From the NCBI RefSeq assembly GCF_011806425.1, contig NZ_JAATOV010000001.1, positions 372,001 through 436,000 on the forward strand: a stretch of DNA of 64,000 nucleotides, in the 5' to 3' direction. Numbering within the stretch: the first letter of the stretch is position 1; every line of letters starts with the position of its first letter. The notes beneath the pieces are model-generated. The model saw only the letters and a program-made list of their open reading frames with translations. It searched no databases and was not told the DNA's origin. The position numbers were made by a program, and so were the translations under genes. Shown one piece after another: positions 9,701 to 17,075 of this stretch. The DNA comes from Thalassospira lucentensis (lineage in GTDB: Bacteria > Pseudomonadota > Alphaproteobacteria > Rhodospirillales > Thalassospiraceae).

Positions 9701-10196
9701 TCAGCGGATAGCCGACATCCTCGGCAATTTTGGCGACTTCGGTCATGTCTTCGGGCAAGGCGGCAGATGCGGGCATCACCGGCACATCGGCGGTTTCGGC
9801 CAAATTACGGGCGGAAACCTTGTTGCCCAAAAGGCGCATCACATCGGAATCAGGGCCGATGAACTGAATGCCGGCTTCGGCACAAGCATCGGCAAAATCG
9901 GGGTTTTCCGACAGAAAACCATAGCCGGGATGGATGGCATCTACATCGGCATCGCGCGCAACACGCAGGATATCTTCGATATCAAGATAGGCGCGAATGG
10001 GTTTATTGCCCTTACCCACCGTATAGCTTTCATCAGCTTTGAAACGGTGCAGGGCGAAACGGTCTTCGTCAGAGAAAATCGCAACTGTACGAATGCCAAG
10101 TTCGTTTGCGGCACGCAAAACACGAATAGCAATTTCGCCACGGTTGGCGACGAGAAGTTTACGGATACGCTTTGGTGCTGAACGGGTCATGGACAC
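6723..10196 (-). CDS. pyc: Pyruvate carboxylase
   Basis: A full-length single-chain pyruvate carboxylase of 1157 residues, making oxaloacetate from pyruvate, bicarbonate and ATP. Domains in order: biotin carboxylase (about 10-460; KLLVANRGEIAIRV, ATP-grasp KASWGGGGRGMRVI, FIEVNPRIQVEHTVTE); carboxyltransferase (about 540-810; ITDTTMRDAHQSLLATRMR, metal site HFHTHDTSG); the PYC/OADA region; and a C-terminal biotinyl domain with EAMKMET, biotin lysine at about 1122. Start is GTG at 10196 with TAGGAG upstream; an ATG two codons later is equally spaced. It replenishes the TCA cycle for gluconeogenic growth and is followed 7 bases later by glcD. Confidence 0.98.
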   Translation of the reverse strand: MSMTRSAPKRIRKLLVANRGEIAIRVLRAANELGIRTVAIFSDEDRFALHRFKADESYTVGKGNKPIRAYLDIEDILRVARDADVDAIHPGYGFLSENPDFADACAEAGIQFIGPDSDVMRLLGNKVSARNLAETADVPVMPASAALPEDMTEVAKIAEDVGYPLMLKASWGGGGRGMRVIENSKDLANQVLGARREAEAAFGNGEVYFEKLIRRARHVEVQLLGDNHGTLVHLYERDCSVQRRNQKVVERAPAPYLDDAQRKEICDAALRLGKAANYVNAGTVEFLMDVDTSKFYFIEVNPRIQVEHTVTECVTGFDLVKAQILIAQGGRIGFPSETGIPWQDKIKLRDHALQCRITTENPENNFVPDYGIIKVYRGANGFGIRLDGGTAYSGAVITPFYDSMLEKVTAWGSTPREAVDRMDRALREFRIRGVATNLAFLENLINHPKFRAGEYTTRFIDETPDLFKFVRRRDRATRLLRFIGEVAVNGNPEVEGRVVPTNLNDPVMPKSIDLDEIRPGTKQKLDQLGPEGFSRWMKDQERVLITDTTMRDAHQSLLATRMRTYDMLKIAPYYAHGLPELFSLECWGGATFDVAMRFLNEDPWDRLVKLRERVPNILTQMLLRASNAVGYTNYPDNAVEYFVKQAADHGMDVFRVFDSLNWVENMKVAMESVLKTDKLCEATICYTGDIYDKSRPKYNLDYYVNMARELEKSGAHILGLKDMAGVLRPAAATELVTALKDTVNIPIHFHTHDTSGISAATVIAAIDAGVDAVDAAMDSMSGLTSQPNLGSIANNYIGQPRDPGLNTEALKEVSTYWEQVRRYYAGFESDIRSGTSDVYVHEMPGGQYTNLRQQARALGIDDRWPEVSKAYAAVNKMFGDVVKVTPSSKVVGDMALMMVTSGLSEQDVLDPKKDITFPDSVISFFRGEIGQPVGGFPPALQRKVLKGAEALSDRPGKSLPPIDFEATRKEIEKKTHRNTSDAEVASYVMYPKVFLDYAEHRSHNADVSVLPTPVFFYGMNQNDEISVDLEKGKTLVIRYLTTSEGGDDEGQRTVFFELNGQPRTVKVADKTLAATGKVRPKAEDGNKLHIAAPMPGLVVEVHVDEGQKIKAGDVVCSLEAMKMETAVHAEKDGTVATIHAPAGTQVDSKDLLVEMTE

Positions 10197-10621
10197 CGGG
10201 CTCCTACCAGATTTTTATGGCAGGAACGTCCTGTGCGCGCCTGCCAAAACCAAGTGAACGCCACGATATGGTCCCGGAATGCGTTGCGGTGCGGGATGCC
10301 TACAACGCCATACCTAATGTGGCGGATCGGAATGCATGCACCCAGAAAACGTGTGCAGTGCATCCAAAGTTTTTGGCGCCCGGTGGGCAGGCGACTTTTA
10401 TGATATATGCGCATTGCCCACCCCCTGTCAAAGCATGATCTGTTAAATTGGTAATACCAATCATCCTCATGAGCGACCAGCGCGTTTTCACCATATGGAA
10501 AACATCCTCCGACGTCTCCTATCCTCATGGTTGAGAAGCCGTGTTCTTGCGCAGACTTTTGTGGCAAATATGCTATGGTCCGGCCTTCGAAAAAGTCCCC
10601 GCTGCCAAAACGGTCACGCCC
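10197..10621. other. Divergent regulatory region between pyc and the sensor kinase
   Basis: This 425-base gap has no convincing gene. Open frames on both strands cross it but lack ribosome sites and family-like sequence. It must hold the promoters of the pyc-glcDEF cluster and of the kinase-regulator cluster. The clearest element is a perfect 15-bp palindrome at 10447-10461. Confidence 0.6.
10447..10461. promoter_or_regulatory. PdhR/FadR-type GntR operator candidate
   Basis: ATTGGT-AAT-ACCAAT is a perfect 6+3+6 palindrome that matches the known PdhR-type box (AATTGGTnnnACCAATT) and the wider FadR-subfamily TGGTnnnACCA pattern. Regulators of this subfamily (PdhR, LldR, GlcC) respond to pyruvate, lactate or glycolate, which fits the adjacent pyc and glcDEF genes. 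It lies 251 bases before pyc and 161 before the kinase gene. No GntR gene is in the window. Confidence 0.6.
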
Positions 10622-12025
10622 ATGCCGAAGCTTAATCTTCGACTAAAGTTTCTTTTGCTGTCCATTCTGCCGCTTGTTCTGGCGGCCAGTGCCATTTCGT
10701 GGCTGGTTTTTGCCCAGGCCGAACGCCTGGCCGAGGCCGAGATCAGAACGTTTGAGCGCAACATCCTTAAATCGCGCAAGGACGAGCTTAAAAGTTACCT
10801 TGAACTGGCCATGGCATCGATTGACCATATTTATTCCGTGGCAAGCCCGCTTGATGCGGTGTCCAAGGAACGGGTCAAGGCGATCATTGAAGATCTGTCT
10901 TATGGCGAGGATGGCTATTTCTTTATTTATGACCGTGATGGCACGGCCCTTGTCGATCCGCCGCAACCATGGCGGCTGGGGCAAACCTATTGGAATTTGC
11001 GCGACATTAACGGAAACTCGGTCATCCAGGGATTGATTTTCAATGCCGAAAAGGGCGGCGATTTCATGCGCCATGTCTGGGAAAAACCATCGACCGGCAT
11101 GCCGACCGAAAAGATTTCCTATTCGCTGATGCTTGATAAATGGGATTGGATGATCGGCACGGGGATTTATATCGACGATATTTCCGAACAGGTCGCCGAA
11201 ATCGAGTCAGAAGTTTCCAACCATATCCGCGAAACCACGATTTCGATTGTCGGTGTGACCATCCTTGCGGTGTTGCTGGTCGGGATATCAGGCACGGTCG
11301 TGACCCTTTCGGAACGCAAATTGGCCGATGCCAAGCTGAAAGAACTGACCCACCGCGTTGTCGACGTTCAGGAACAAGAACGCGCACGGGTTTCACGCGA
11401 ATTACATGACGGCATTAGCCAAATTCTTGTATCCGTCAAATACGCGGTCGAGACCGCAATTGCCCGGATTGGCCAAAGTTCCAGTACAGCGATTGAGCCA
11501 ATGGAAAAAGCCGCCAAGCGGCTGCAAGATGCCATTCAGGAAGTCCGACAGATTTCACGCGATTTGCGCCCGGCGGTTTTGGATGACCTTGGCCTGAAAC
11601 CCGCCATCGAAAGCATGTGTAGCGAACTTGAAGACCGGTCGGGCATGCGCATCGACGTTAAATGTGACGCCATTGACAACCAGCTTGATATCGCCAAGAA
11701 AACAACGCTGTATCGGGTTTTGCAGGAAACATTAACCAACATCGTCCGTCATGCAGACGCCACCGTGGTGACGATTTTGATTAAGCGCGAAGGACCAAGT
11801 ATTGTCATGCGTATTGATGATAACGGGGTCGGTTTTGAAACAAACAGATATATCCGCAACCGCGATCCGCGTGCGGGTATTGGTTTGCGCAACATGCGCG
11901 AACGGATGGAGTTCCATGGCGGCGGGTTAAGTGTCCGTTCCGAACCCGATGACGGCACACGCATTACGGCATTTATTCCCGCAAATGCGCATAATGATCT
12001 ACCCGATACGTCCATCAGCAGTTAG
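10622..12025 (+). CDS. Membrane sensor histidine kinase, Cache domain plus HisKA_3
   Basis: A 467-residue NarL-family sensor kinase. The ATG at 10622 starts MPKLNLRLKFLLLSILPL, a first membrane segment (about 10-32). A longer in-frame start would place non-conserved residues before it. A periplasmic single-Cache domain (about 33-205; GEDGYFFIYDRDGT and GTGIYIDDI are typical small-molecule Cache motifs) precedes a second membrane segment (about 206-229). HisKA_3 follows with ARVSRELHDGISQ, phosphorylated His262, and an HATPase domain with LQETLTNIVRHA, DDNGVGF and GIGLRNMRERM. It is 52 bases before its likely partner regulator. Such Cache kinases often sense organic acids; pyruvate, lactate or glycolate is a guess from the neighbours. 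Confidence 0.92.
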   Translation: MPKLNLRLKFLLLSILPLVLAASAISWLVFAQAERLAEAEIRTFERNILKSRKDELKSYLELAMASIDHIYSVASPLDAVSKERVKAIIEDLSYGEDGYFFIYDRDGTALVDPPQPWRLGQTYWNLRDINGNSVIQGLIFNAEKGGDFMRHVWEKPSTGMPTEKISYSLMLDKWDWMIGTGIYIDDISEQVAEIESEVSNHIRETTISIVGVTILAVLLVGISGTVVTLSERKLADAKLKELTHRVVDVQEQERARVSRELHDGISQILVSVKYAVETAIARIGQSSSTAIEPMEKAAKRLQDAIQEVRQISRDLRPAVLDDLGLKPAIESMCSELEDRSGMRIDVKCDAIDNQLDIAKKTTLYRVLQETLTNIVRHADATVVTILIKREGPSIVMRIDDNGVGFETNRYIRNRDPRAGIGLRNMRERMEFHGGGLSVRSEPDDGTRITAFIPANAHNDLPDTSISS

Positions 12026-12077
12026 TCTGTCAATCACGCGACCATGATATTCACGCGACAGGAATAAGTTTCGACCG

Positions 12078-12743
12078 ATGAACAATGCCAATCTTACCTA
12101 TTCAGCTACCCGTCCGATGCGTGTTCTTTTGTGCGATGACCACGCACTTGTCATGGATGGCATTCGGTCGCGCCTGGAATGTTTTGAGCATATCGACATC
12201 ATCGGCGAAGCAGGCAACGGGGTTGAGGCCCTGTCGCTGGCGCGTGAATTGCAGCCCGACATTGTCTTGATGGATATTTCGATGCCGGTGATGAATGGGT
12301 TGGAAGCCGCTGAAAAATTCCGCGAAACCATGCCCGACACCAAAGTCGTCATTTTGTCGATGCATGAAAACCCGGAATATCTGCGCACCGCCCAAGAAGC
12401 TGGCGCGCGGGGCTTTATCCTGAAAGATGTGTCATCCAATGACATGGTGCGCGCCATTGAAACCATCGCGCATGGCGGCGAAGCATATAGTTCAACGTTC
12501 GAACGGATGAGCTCGGGCGAAAGCAGCGACAATGACGGTGTTCCGTTGACGTCGCGCGAACGCACGGTATTGCGATTGTTGGCAAAAGGGGCCAGCAACA
12601 AACACGTCGCGCGTGAGCTGGATATCAGCGTGCGGACGGTTGAGACCCACCGCCGCAACATCAAACGCAAGCTTGATATCGACAGTTCGGCCGGTTTGGT
12701 CCGCTATGCGATTGAAAAGGGTCTTGTGACCCTTGAAGGATAG
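12078..12743 (+). CDS. LuxR/NarL-family response regulator
   Basis: A 221-residue two-domain response regulator. The receiver domain (about 14-130) shows the acidic pair D20-D21, phosphoacceptor D66 in IVLMDISMPVMNG and a conserved lysine in FILKD. The C-terminal LuxR helix-turn-helix (about 155-215) shows LTSRERTVLRLLAKG and SVRTVETHRRNIKRKL. It follows the Cache kinase gene in the same direction and is followed three bases later by an FNR-like regulator gene, so the three are likely co-transcribed. Targets are not visible, although the divergent pyc-glcDEF cluster is the obvious candidate. Confidence 0.94.
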   Translation: MNNANLTYSATRPMRVLLCDDHALVMDGIRSRLECFEHIDIIGEAGNGVEALSLARELQPDIVLMDISMPVMNGLEAAEKFRETMPDTKVVILSMHENPEYLRTAQEAGARGFILKDVSSNDMVRAIETIAHGGEAYSSTFERMSSGESSDNDGVPLTSRERTVLRLLAKGASNKHVARELDISVRTVETHRRNIKRKLDIDSSAGLVRYAIEKGLVTLEG

Positions 12744-12746
12744 GAC

Positions 12747-13475
12747 GTGAGTAATAACGCCAATTCATTGTTCCGACCGGATCTTGCGCGGTGTCGCAAT
12801 TGCGGCGTGCGGCAGTTTGCGTTGTTTAACAACCTGACCGACGAGGACTTCAAACTGGTGCATTTGCCCGTTGAAGACCTTGCCGTGGCCAAACGTGGCA
12901 TCCTTTATAACGCTGGCGACACAGCCCAGTCGATTTTCACCCTGCGCAGTGGATTGATCAAACTGGTCCATTATCTGCCAGATGGTGGGCAACGCGTCGT
13001 GCGGGTGGTCCGCCCTGGCGGGACCATCGGGCTTGAGGCCCTTGTCAGTGAAACGTTCAGCCATCACGCAGAGGCCCTGCAGGACAGTGAACTATGCCGC
13101 ATCCCGATTGCTGTCATTGAGAAGCTGGACCGCGAAAGCCCGCGTCTGCACAAACAGGTTCTGAACCGTTGGCATCAGGCCGTGGTGGAATCGGATAACT
13201 GGTTGATGCAAATGTCGACCGGCACCGCCCGCGAGCGGGTCGCCAGATTGTGCCTGTTTTTGACAGATCAAGAGACCGGCCTGTGTCACCTGCCCGGCCG
13301 TGAAGATATTGGTGCGATGCTGGGCATCACCACCGAAACGGCCAGCCGCACCATCGCCGAATTCCGCCGTCGGGGCGTGATTGAATTTGTTGCGCGCAAT
13401 GTGTTTCGCCCGCTTCCGGACCAAGTTCGCGCCGTTGCGGGTCTTGAAGACGAAGAATTGGGCGCGGCGGAATAG
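12747..13475 (+). CDS. Crp/FNR-family transcription regulator with CxxC N terminus
   Basis: A 242-residue Crp/FNR protein starting at GTG 12747, just after the response regulator stop. The N terminus carries C16-x2-C19 (ARCRNCGVRQF), the cyclic-nucleotide-like beta barrel spans about 25-140, with C117 near where FNR's C122 sits, and the winged helix shows ITTETASRTIAEFRRRG. E197, S200 and R201 reproduce the E-x2-SR recognition code of FNR (target TTGAT-N4-ATCAA in FNR). The third N-terminal cysteine of classic FNR is missing, so oxygen sensing through a 4Fe-4S cluster is uncertain. It could respond to redox state or act as a FixK/Dnr-like factor. Confidence 0.9.
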   Translation: MSNNANSLFRPDLARCRNCGVRQFALFNNLTDEDFKLVHLPVEDLAVAKRGILYNAGDTAQSIFTLRSGLIKLVHYLPDGGQRVVRVVRPGGTIGLEALVSETFSHHAEALQDSELCRIPIAVIEKLDRESPRLHKQVLNRWHQAVVESDNWLMQMSTGTARERVARLCLFLTDQETGLCHLPGREDIGAMLGITTETASRTIAEFRRRGVIEFVARNVFRPLPDQVRAVAGLEDEELGAAE

Positions 13476-13519
13476 CGTGTCCTATCTGCCCTAAACGGAA
13501 ATCCACCCCGCGAAAACAA

Positions 13520-14242
13520 TCATCGCGCCGCCTGGGGCAGCACAGTTTGAAAGGCGGAGTTCGGGCCACAGGCCAAAGACAGCTTTGTGTATTCTTCGGG
13601 GGTGTCGATGCGTTTGTGGTCTTCGCGGCGGTTGCGATCAATGTCTTTTAGGCGGCGCTTAAAATCCCGACCATATTCCGCCAGAAGTCGTTTGATCGAA
13701 CGGGCAACATTTTCCCCCGACATTGGTGGCATTGCGGCCAGTTTGCGAGTGATATCATCGACCATGTCATCCAAGGATGCCTGAATGTCGGCTTCCATGC
13801 CCTGATTAATTTTAACGTGTTCCCCCTCGTGGGCATAAACCACGTTATATTCGCAACTGCCCCGTTCGAGTTCGGATGCGACATAAACAAGATGCTTGAT
13901 GACTTCCACACGCGGATTAACCGTGATCGGGGTCAGGCAATAGCGCCCAAAGCCAACATCGCGCGGCATCAGACGCATATTAAACGATGCCCGCATTTCA
14001 TATTCGGTCAGGCCAGTCACCAGATAGCGCGCACTGCCGCCGGCCCGACTGTTGAGCCACCGCACAGAGCGATGCCGATCAAGCATCGGGTCCATCTTGA
14101 TAAATTCAAGCGTGGTCGCAGGTGTTTGAACCGGCCCGCATCCATCGGTTTGGGCAAGCGCCATGCGCGAATGCCCCACGACGACGCACACCATTAGGAC
14201 CGCGATCATCACCGCAAGGGGTAATGACAGCCGCGAGGGCAT
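13520..14242 (-). CDS. Putative exported protein with HEGEH zinc-protease-like motif
   Basis: A 240-residue protein I cannot name with certainty. From the ATG at 14242 it has a basic N terminus and one hydrophobic segment (about 8-28) ending AQTDGC, which reads as a signal peptide or anchor. A longer frame upstream adds a non-conserved arginine-rich tail. Residues 138-142 are HEGEH, an HExxH zinc-binding motif, inside VVYAHEGEHVKINQGMEAD, with a nearby glutamate as a possible third ligand. The context is like secreted DUF922-type Zn-dependent proteases. Three cysteines flank it. It converges with the FNR-like gene. A periplasmic protease is inferred from the motif only. Confidence 0.7.
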   Translation of the reverse strand: MPSRLSLPLAVMIAVLMVCVVVGHSRMALAQTDGCGPVQTPATTLEFIKMDPMLDRHRSVRWLNSRAGGSARYLVTGLTEYEMRASFNMRLMPRDVGFGRYCLTPITVNPRVEVIKHLVYVASELERGSCEYNVVYAHEGEHVKINQGMEADIQASLDDMVDDITRKLAAMPPMSGENVARSIKRLLAEYGRDFKRRLKDIDRNRREDHKRIDTPEEYTKLSLACGPNSAFQTVLPQAAR

Positions 14243-14404
14243 AAAGGGCAGATTGCGTCTGCGGTTTGTTGGTTGCCAAAACGCTGGCAAGGGGTGTCTC
14301 CTGTCACGGTTTGGCAGCTTCGTCAGTCGATATGGCAATCCGCATTCCCCGTTTAAATAGCGCCATGGACAAAACAACGAACATGACGCTTGTACGGGGA
14401 AAAG

Positions 14405-14764
14405 TCAGACATGGGTTACCCGGTCAGCGCAATCGACACAAAGCGGGGTTGTCGGATCAAATTCAAGACGTTTGACCTGAATATCTTCGCCGCAGTTATG
14501 GCAATGACCATATTCGTCCTTGTCCATGCGGGTCAGTGTTTCCTTAATCCGGTCGAGCTCGGCCGCGCGGCGCCGTTCCTGTTCAAGATGCATTTCCTGA
14601 TTTTGCAAAGCATCCATCCGCGATAGACGTCCGACCGCTTGTTGATCAAGATCGACCGGTTTGCGGTAGTCTTCTGAATGGCTGGAGCTTTCCAACAGTT
14701 CTGCTTGGCGTGCTTCAAGACGTCCGCGCAGTTCGGCAATATCGATATCTTTACGGTCAGTCAT
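14405..14764 (-). CDS. DksA/TraR-family zinc finger protein
   Basis: A 119-residue protein of the DksA/TraR family, starting MTDRKDIDIAEL at 14764; a longer in-frame start upstream is unsupported. A long charged coiled-coil-like helix (about 8-80) is followed by a four-cysteine zinc finger, C88-x2-C91 and C109-x2-C112, in HCHNCGEDI and PLCVDC. Family members insert into the RNA polymerase secondary channel. The canonical acidic tip of DksA (DxxDxA) is not obvious here (LSRMDALQ instead), so this is a short paralogue rather than the housekeeping DksA. It lies alone between the exported HEGEH gene and the orphan 14900 gene, all leftward. Confidence 0.88.
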   Translation of the reverse strand: MTDRKDIDIAELRGRLEARQAELLESSSHSEDYRKPVDLDQQAVGRLSRMDALQNQEMHLEQERRRAAELDRIKETLTRMDKDEYGHCHNCGEDIQVKRLEFDPTTPLCVDCADRVTHV

Positions 14765-14805
14765 CGTGAACCTCGTGATTTTTTGTTGTTGTTCTATTCC
14801 TATAT

Positions 14806-14835
14806 GGGGTTGGTCGATGGCGTTTCGCCAACCCC
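14806..14835. terminator. Hairpin between the orphan 404-aa gene and the DksA-like gene
   Basis: GGGGTTGG at 14806-14813 pairs with CCAACCCC at 14828-14835, and a nested GGCG-TTT-CGCC can form inside. No long T run follows on the leftward strand, so it is either a weak terminator or an mRNA structure ahead of the DksA-like start. Confidence 0.4.
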
Positions 14836-14899
14836 AACAACAAGATAGTTCAGATTTCGTGCATAGAATCCGTCCGTTTGCCGCCAAATGCGCGCCTAG

Positions 14900-16114
14900 T
14901 TAGGTGCAGTTTCCACAGGCATCAACCAACTTTTCCATGGCTGCCTTGGCTTCGTCGTCGTCCAATCCTTCGGATTTGATTTTCTTTTGGATTTTGCAAC
15001 AAAGGGCCGGACCATCGGCAAAGGGGGCGTCGGCCCAAAACGGTTTATCTGTTCCGAAATATTGGGCCTGATCCAAAAACGACACCCCGTAATAATAGGC
15101 CGCCCCGACCGAGTTATAGAAAGTCGGATCATCGATAAATCCGCCATCGGGCGTCATGGATTTGGTCAGGCACCAGTTCACAATCTTTGCGATATCAGCA
15201 GAGGCCGCCTTTTGCGAGGTCATATCCACCTGGGACCAGCCAAGGTCAAAGATTTTGGTCACGTCGTAATTATTGTGATTGTTGAAATCACCGTTGTGTT
15301 TCCACCCGAACGGATAGGCGTCATCGCGGATCGCCAGCGTGGTTGCAAAAATTTCGGTCCATAAATCAACCTTGCCATGCTGATAGGAAATATTATGAAA
15401 GGTCAGGCTGAGGTCCGGACTTTTAAGCACGCCGTCTGATTTGGTCGCAAACCAGCCGCCCCAATAGCCGGTTTGATCATCCTGCCACGCATCAAGCCAG
15501 TTTTTATAAGTCGCGATATAGTCATCGGTCAGGTCAAAGCCCTTAACATGGGCCTTAAAGTAATCGCGGATTTCGCTTTTAAAACACATCTGCGACAAGG
15601 TTGCGGTAACCGCGCCCAAGGCATCGCGACGATCAAGCCCATCGGCATAGATTTGCGAGGTTTTTTGACTGTCGAGCCAAGCGACCATTTTTTGCGGTGT
15701 TGCGATGGGTTCAAGAAACAAAAACGGATATTTCGGCGCGTCCCCGGCGTCGGCCAATGTATTGACCGCGTCAATCATCGCATCGACTTTCAGGAACCAT
15801 TGATCATAGCACGGACCCCACGAGCCATCACTTTCGACCTGCTGGCTGGCCCAATCTTGATCATGGTCAGCGAGTGATTTTTCAAAATCGGCCAGCTTGC
15901 CTGTCAGCGTGTTCCAATCGGCCGTGTAAAGAAGCAGCCATTTGCATTCGACCATTTTCTGATCCGATGCGGCCATGCTGTTGCCGGTTTTCTGGATCGC
16001 GATCAGCCGTTCCTGAAGCGGTTCAAACTGGGCTTCGAAAGCGGCCTTTTGCGTTAAGTAGTCTGCGTCAAATGCACAAAACTGGTCTGAAATAAGCTGA
16101 TCAAAATTGGTCAT
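14900..16114 (-). CDS. Hypothetical protein, possibly alpha/alpha-toroid-like
   Basis: A 404-residue soluble protein I do not recognise. No signal peptide or membrane segment is visible, and it is rich in W, Y, D and F. Three short turns look alike: VESDGSWGPCYDQWF (about residue 95), DDQTGYWGGWF (about 215) and MTPDGGFIDD (about 317). Such DGxW/DGGF turns between helix pairs recur in alpha/alpha-toroid proteins such as terpene cyclases and some glycosidases, but no catalytic motif of those families is seen. The tail has CGNC-type cysteines (VDACGNCT at the end, LCCK near 375). Nothing in the neighbourhood explains it. The gene is intact and probably monocistronic. Confidence 0.7.
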   Translation of the reverse strand: MTNFDQLISDQFCAFDADYLTQKAAFEAQFEPLQERLIAIQKTGNSMAASDQKMVECKWLLLYTADWNTLTGKLADFEKSLADHDQDWASQQVESDGSWGPCYDQWFLKVDAMIDAVNTLADAGDAPKYPFLFLEPIATPQKMVAWLDSQKTSQIYADGLDRRDALGAVTATLSQMCFKSEIRDYFKAHVKGFDLTDDYIATYKNWLDAWQDDQTGYWGGWFATKSDGVLKSPDLSLTFHNISYQHGKVDLWTEIFATTLAIRDDAYPFGWKHNGDFNNHNNYDVTKIFDLGWSQVDMTSQKAASADIAKIVNWCLTKSMTPDGGFIDDPTFYNSVGAAYYYGVSFLDQAQYFGTDKPFWADAPFADGPALCCKIQKKIKSEGLDDDEAKAAMEKLVDACGNCT

Positions 16115-16274
16115 TTACCCCCCGATATGTAAGACCTAAACACCCCCATATGATGCCAATTTTTATAAACAGATCAGACATCACGATATATTCAGGGCCA
16201 GCATGACAAAGCCCTTGAAAATTCCCAAGAATTATCGTGGAAAACCCTAATATAAGCGACGTGAAAAGAGCTGC

Positions 16275-16589
16275 TTATTCCTTTAACAGCCAGTTTCGAA
16301 TGACGCGAAGCGCCTGATCCGGGTCGGTATCAACCAGTTTCCCGGCAACATGGGCCTTGTTGCGATCAATGCGCCCTTCAATACCGGCGACCGTGAAACT
16401 ATCGCTTTCGGGGAGGCTATCAGGCACCCCGGCAGGTGGGGCCGAAGTGATTGCTGACGACGTCGGTAGTCGGTCTGTCAAAACCGGATCTGTGCCCGGT
16501 TCGTATTTGGGAAATGGCGCAGCAGGCTTGGGACCGTTCATGAATGAACCGGTTGACGGGCCTTTATCCTGATCGTGTGATTTCGCCAT
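16275..16589 (-). CDS. Small proline-rich protein with FliF-like C-terminal tail
   Basis: A 104-residue protein starting MAKSHDQDKG at 16589. The first 75 residues are low-complexity and rich in P, S and D, probably disordered. The last 25 residues form an amphipathic segment, VAGKLVDTDPDQALRVIRNWL plus three residues. This closely resembles the extreme C terminus of the flagellar MS-ring protein FliF (pattern V.xLVxxxPxxAxxVIRxWL), the part that binds FliG. No transmembrane segment is present, so this is not FliF itself. No flagellar gene is in the window. The resemblance is by eye, and a role in binding FliG is only a hypothesis. Confidence 0.65.
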   Translation of the reverse strand: MAKSHDQDKGPSTGSFMNGPKPAAPFPKYEPGTDPVLTDRLPTSSAITSAPPAGVPDSLPESDSFTVAGIEGRIDRNKAHVAGKLVDTDPDQALRVIRNWLLKE

Positions 16590-17075
16590 GGTTTTAAATA
16601 TTCCCTGCAAGGACACCAAATCATAGCACATGCGATGCCGCAGGGCGACTCGTGGCCAAATTGGTTCATCAACACAGTAGATTGGATATTTTCGATGAAA
16701 TTTCTAATTTAGTCTTTATTAAACTTTAGTGTAACACCCCCTTTGTATGGCCACGCGATAGTTTCGAAATGTCGGACGTAAAAAACAACCAACACGCATA
16801 AAAATGATGATTTAAAATCCGCCAAGGCCGCCTGTTTTCCTGATGTTGAACGTTTATTTATCAATGAGATAGGGAAAAATAGGCGCAAATGCACGATCAT
16901 AATTGATCATTTTTCCAAACGAATTATACGCGCAAAAGTCGCGTCAAAATCATTTTGGGGTTTATCTCGTTAATTGGTCTATTTACCTTGAAGCCCACAC
17001 GCAGTATCCACCACCTTTGGTTAGTCTGATAAATACGTTCGGACATGCTGCGGGACGACAAAGGGGCCAAACTTG
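16590..17075. other. AT-rich intergenic region
   Basis: A 486-base, visibly AT-rich gap between the leftward FliF-tail gene and the rightward solute-binding protein. I see no gene with a ribosome site and no clear repeat. A small hairpin (GATCA-TAAT-TGATC followed by ATTTTTCC, 16895-16915) could be a weak terminator or operator. The promoter of the binding-protein gene should lie in its right half. Confidence 0.5.

Noticed and set aside
8616-10181. Long open frame on the plus strand inside pyc
   Set aside because: It mirrors the pyc codon pattern, has no ribosome site and no family-like sequence, while pyc itself is unmistakable. It is an antisense shadow.
10187-10567. 126-codon leftward frame across the pyc-kinase gap
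   Set aside because: No ribosome site, cysteine/tryptophan-rich non-protein-like sequence, and it runs through the palindromic operator and into pyc.
16709-16900. 63-codon leftward frame in the AT-rich gap
   Set aside because: No ribosome site, many rare codons and no conserved-looking segments; AT-rich DNA yields such frames by chance.
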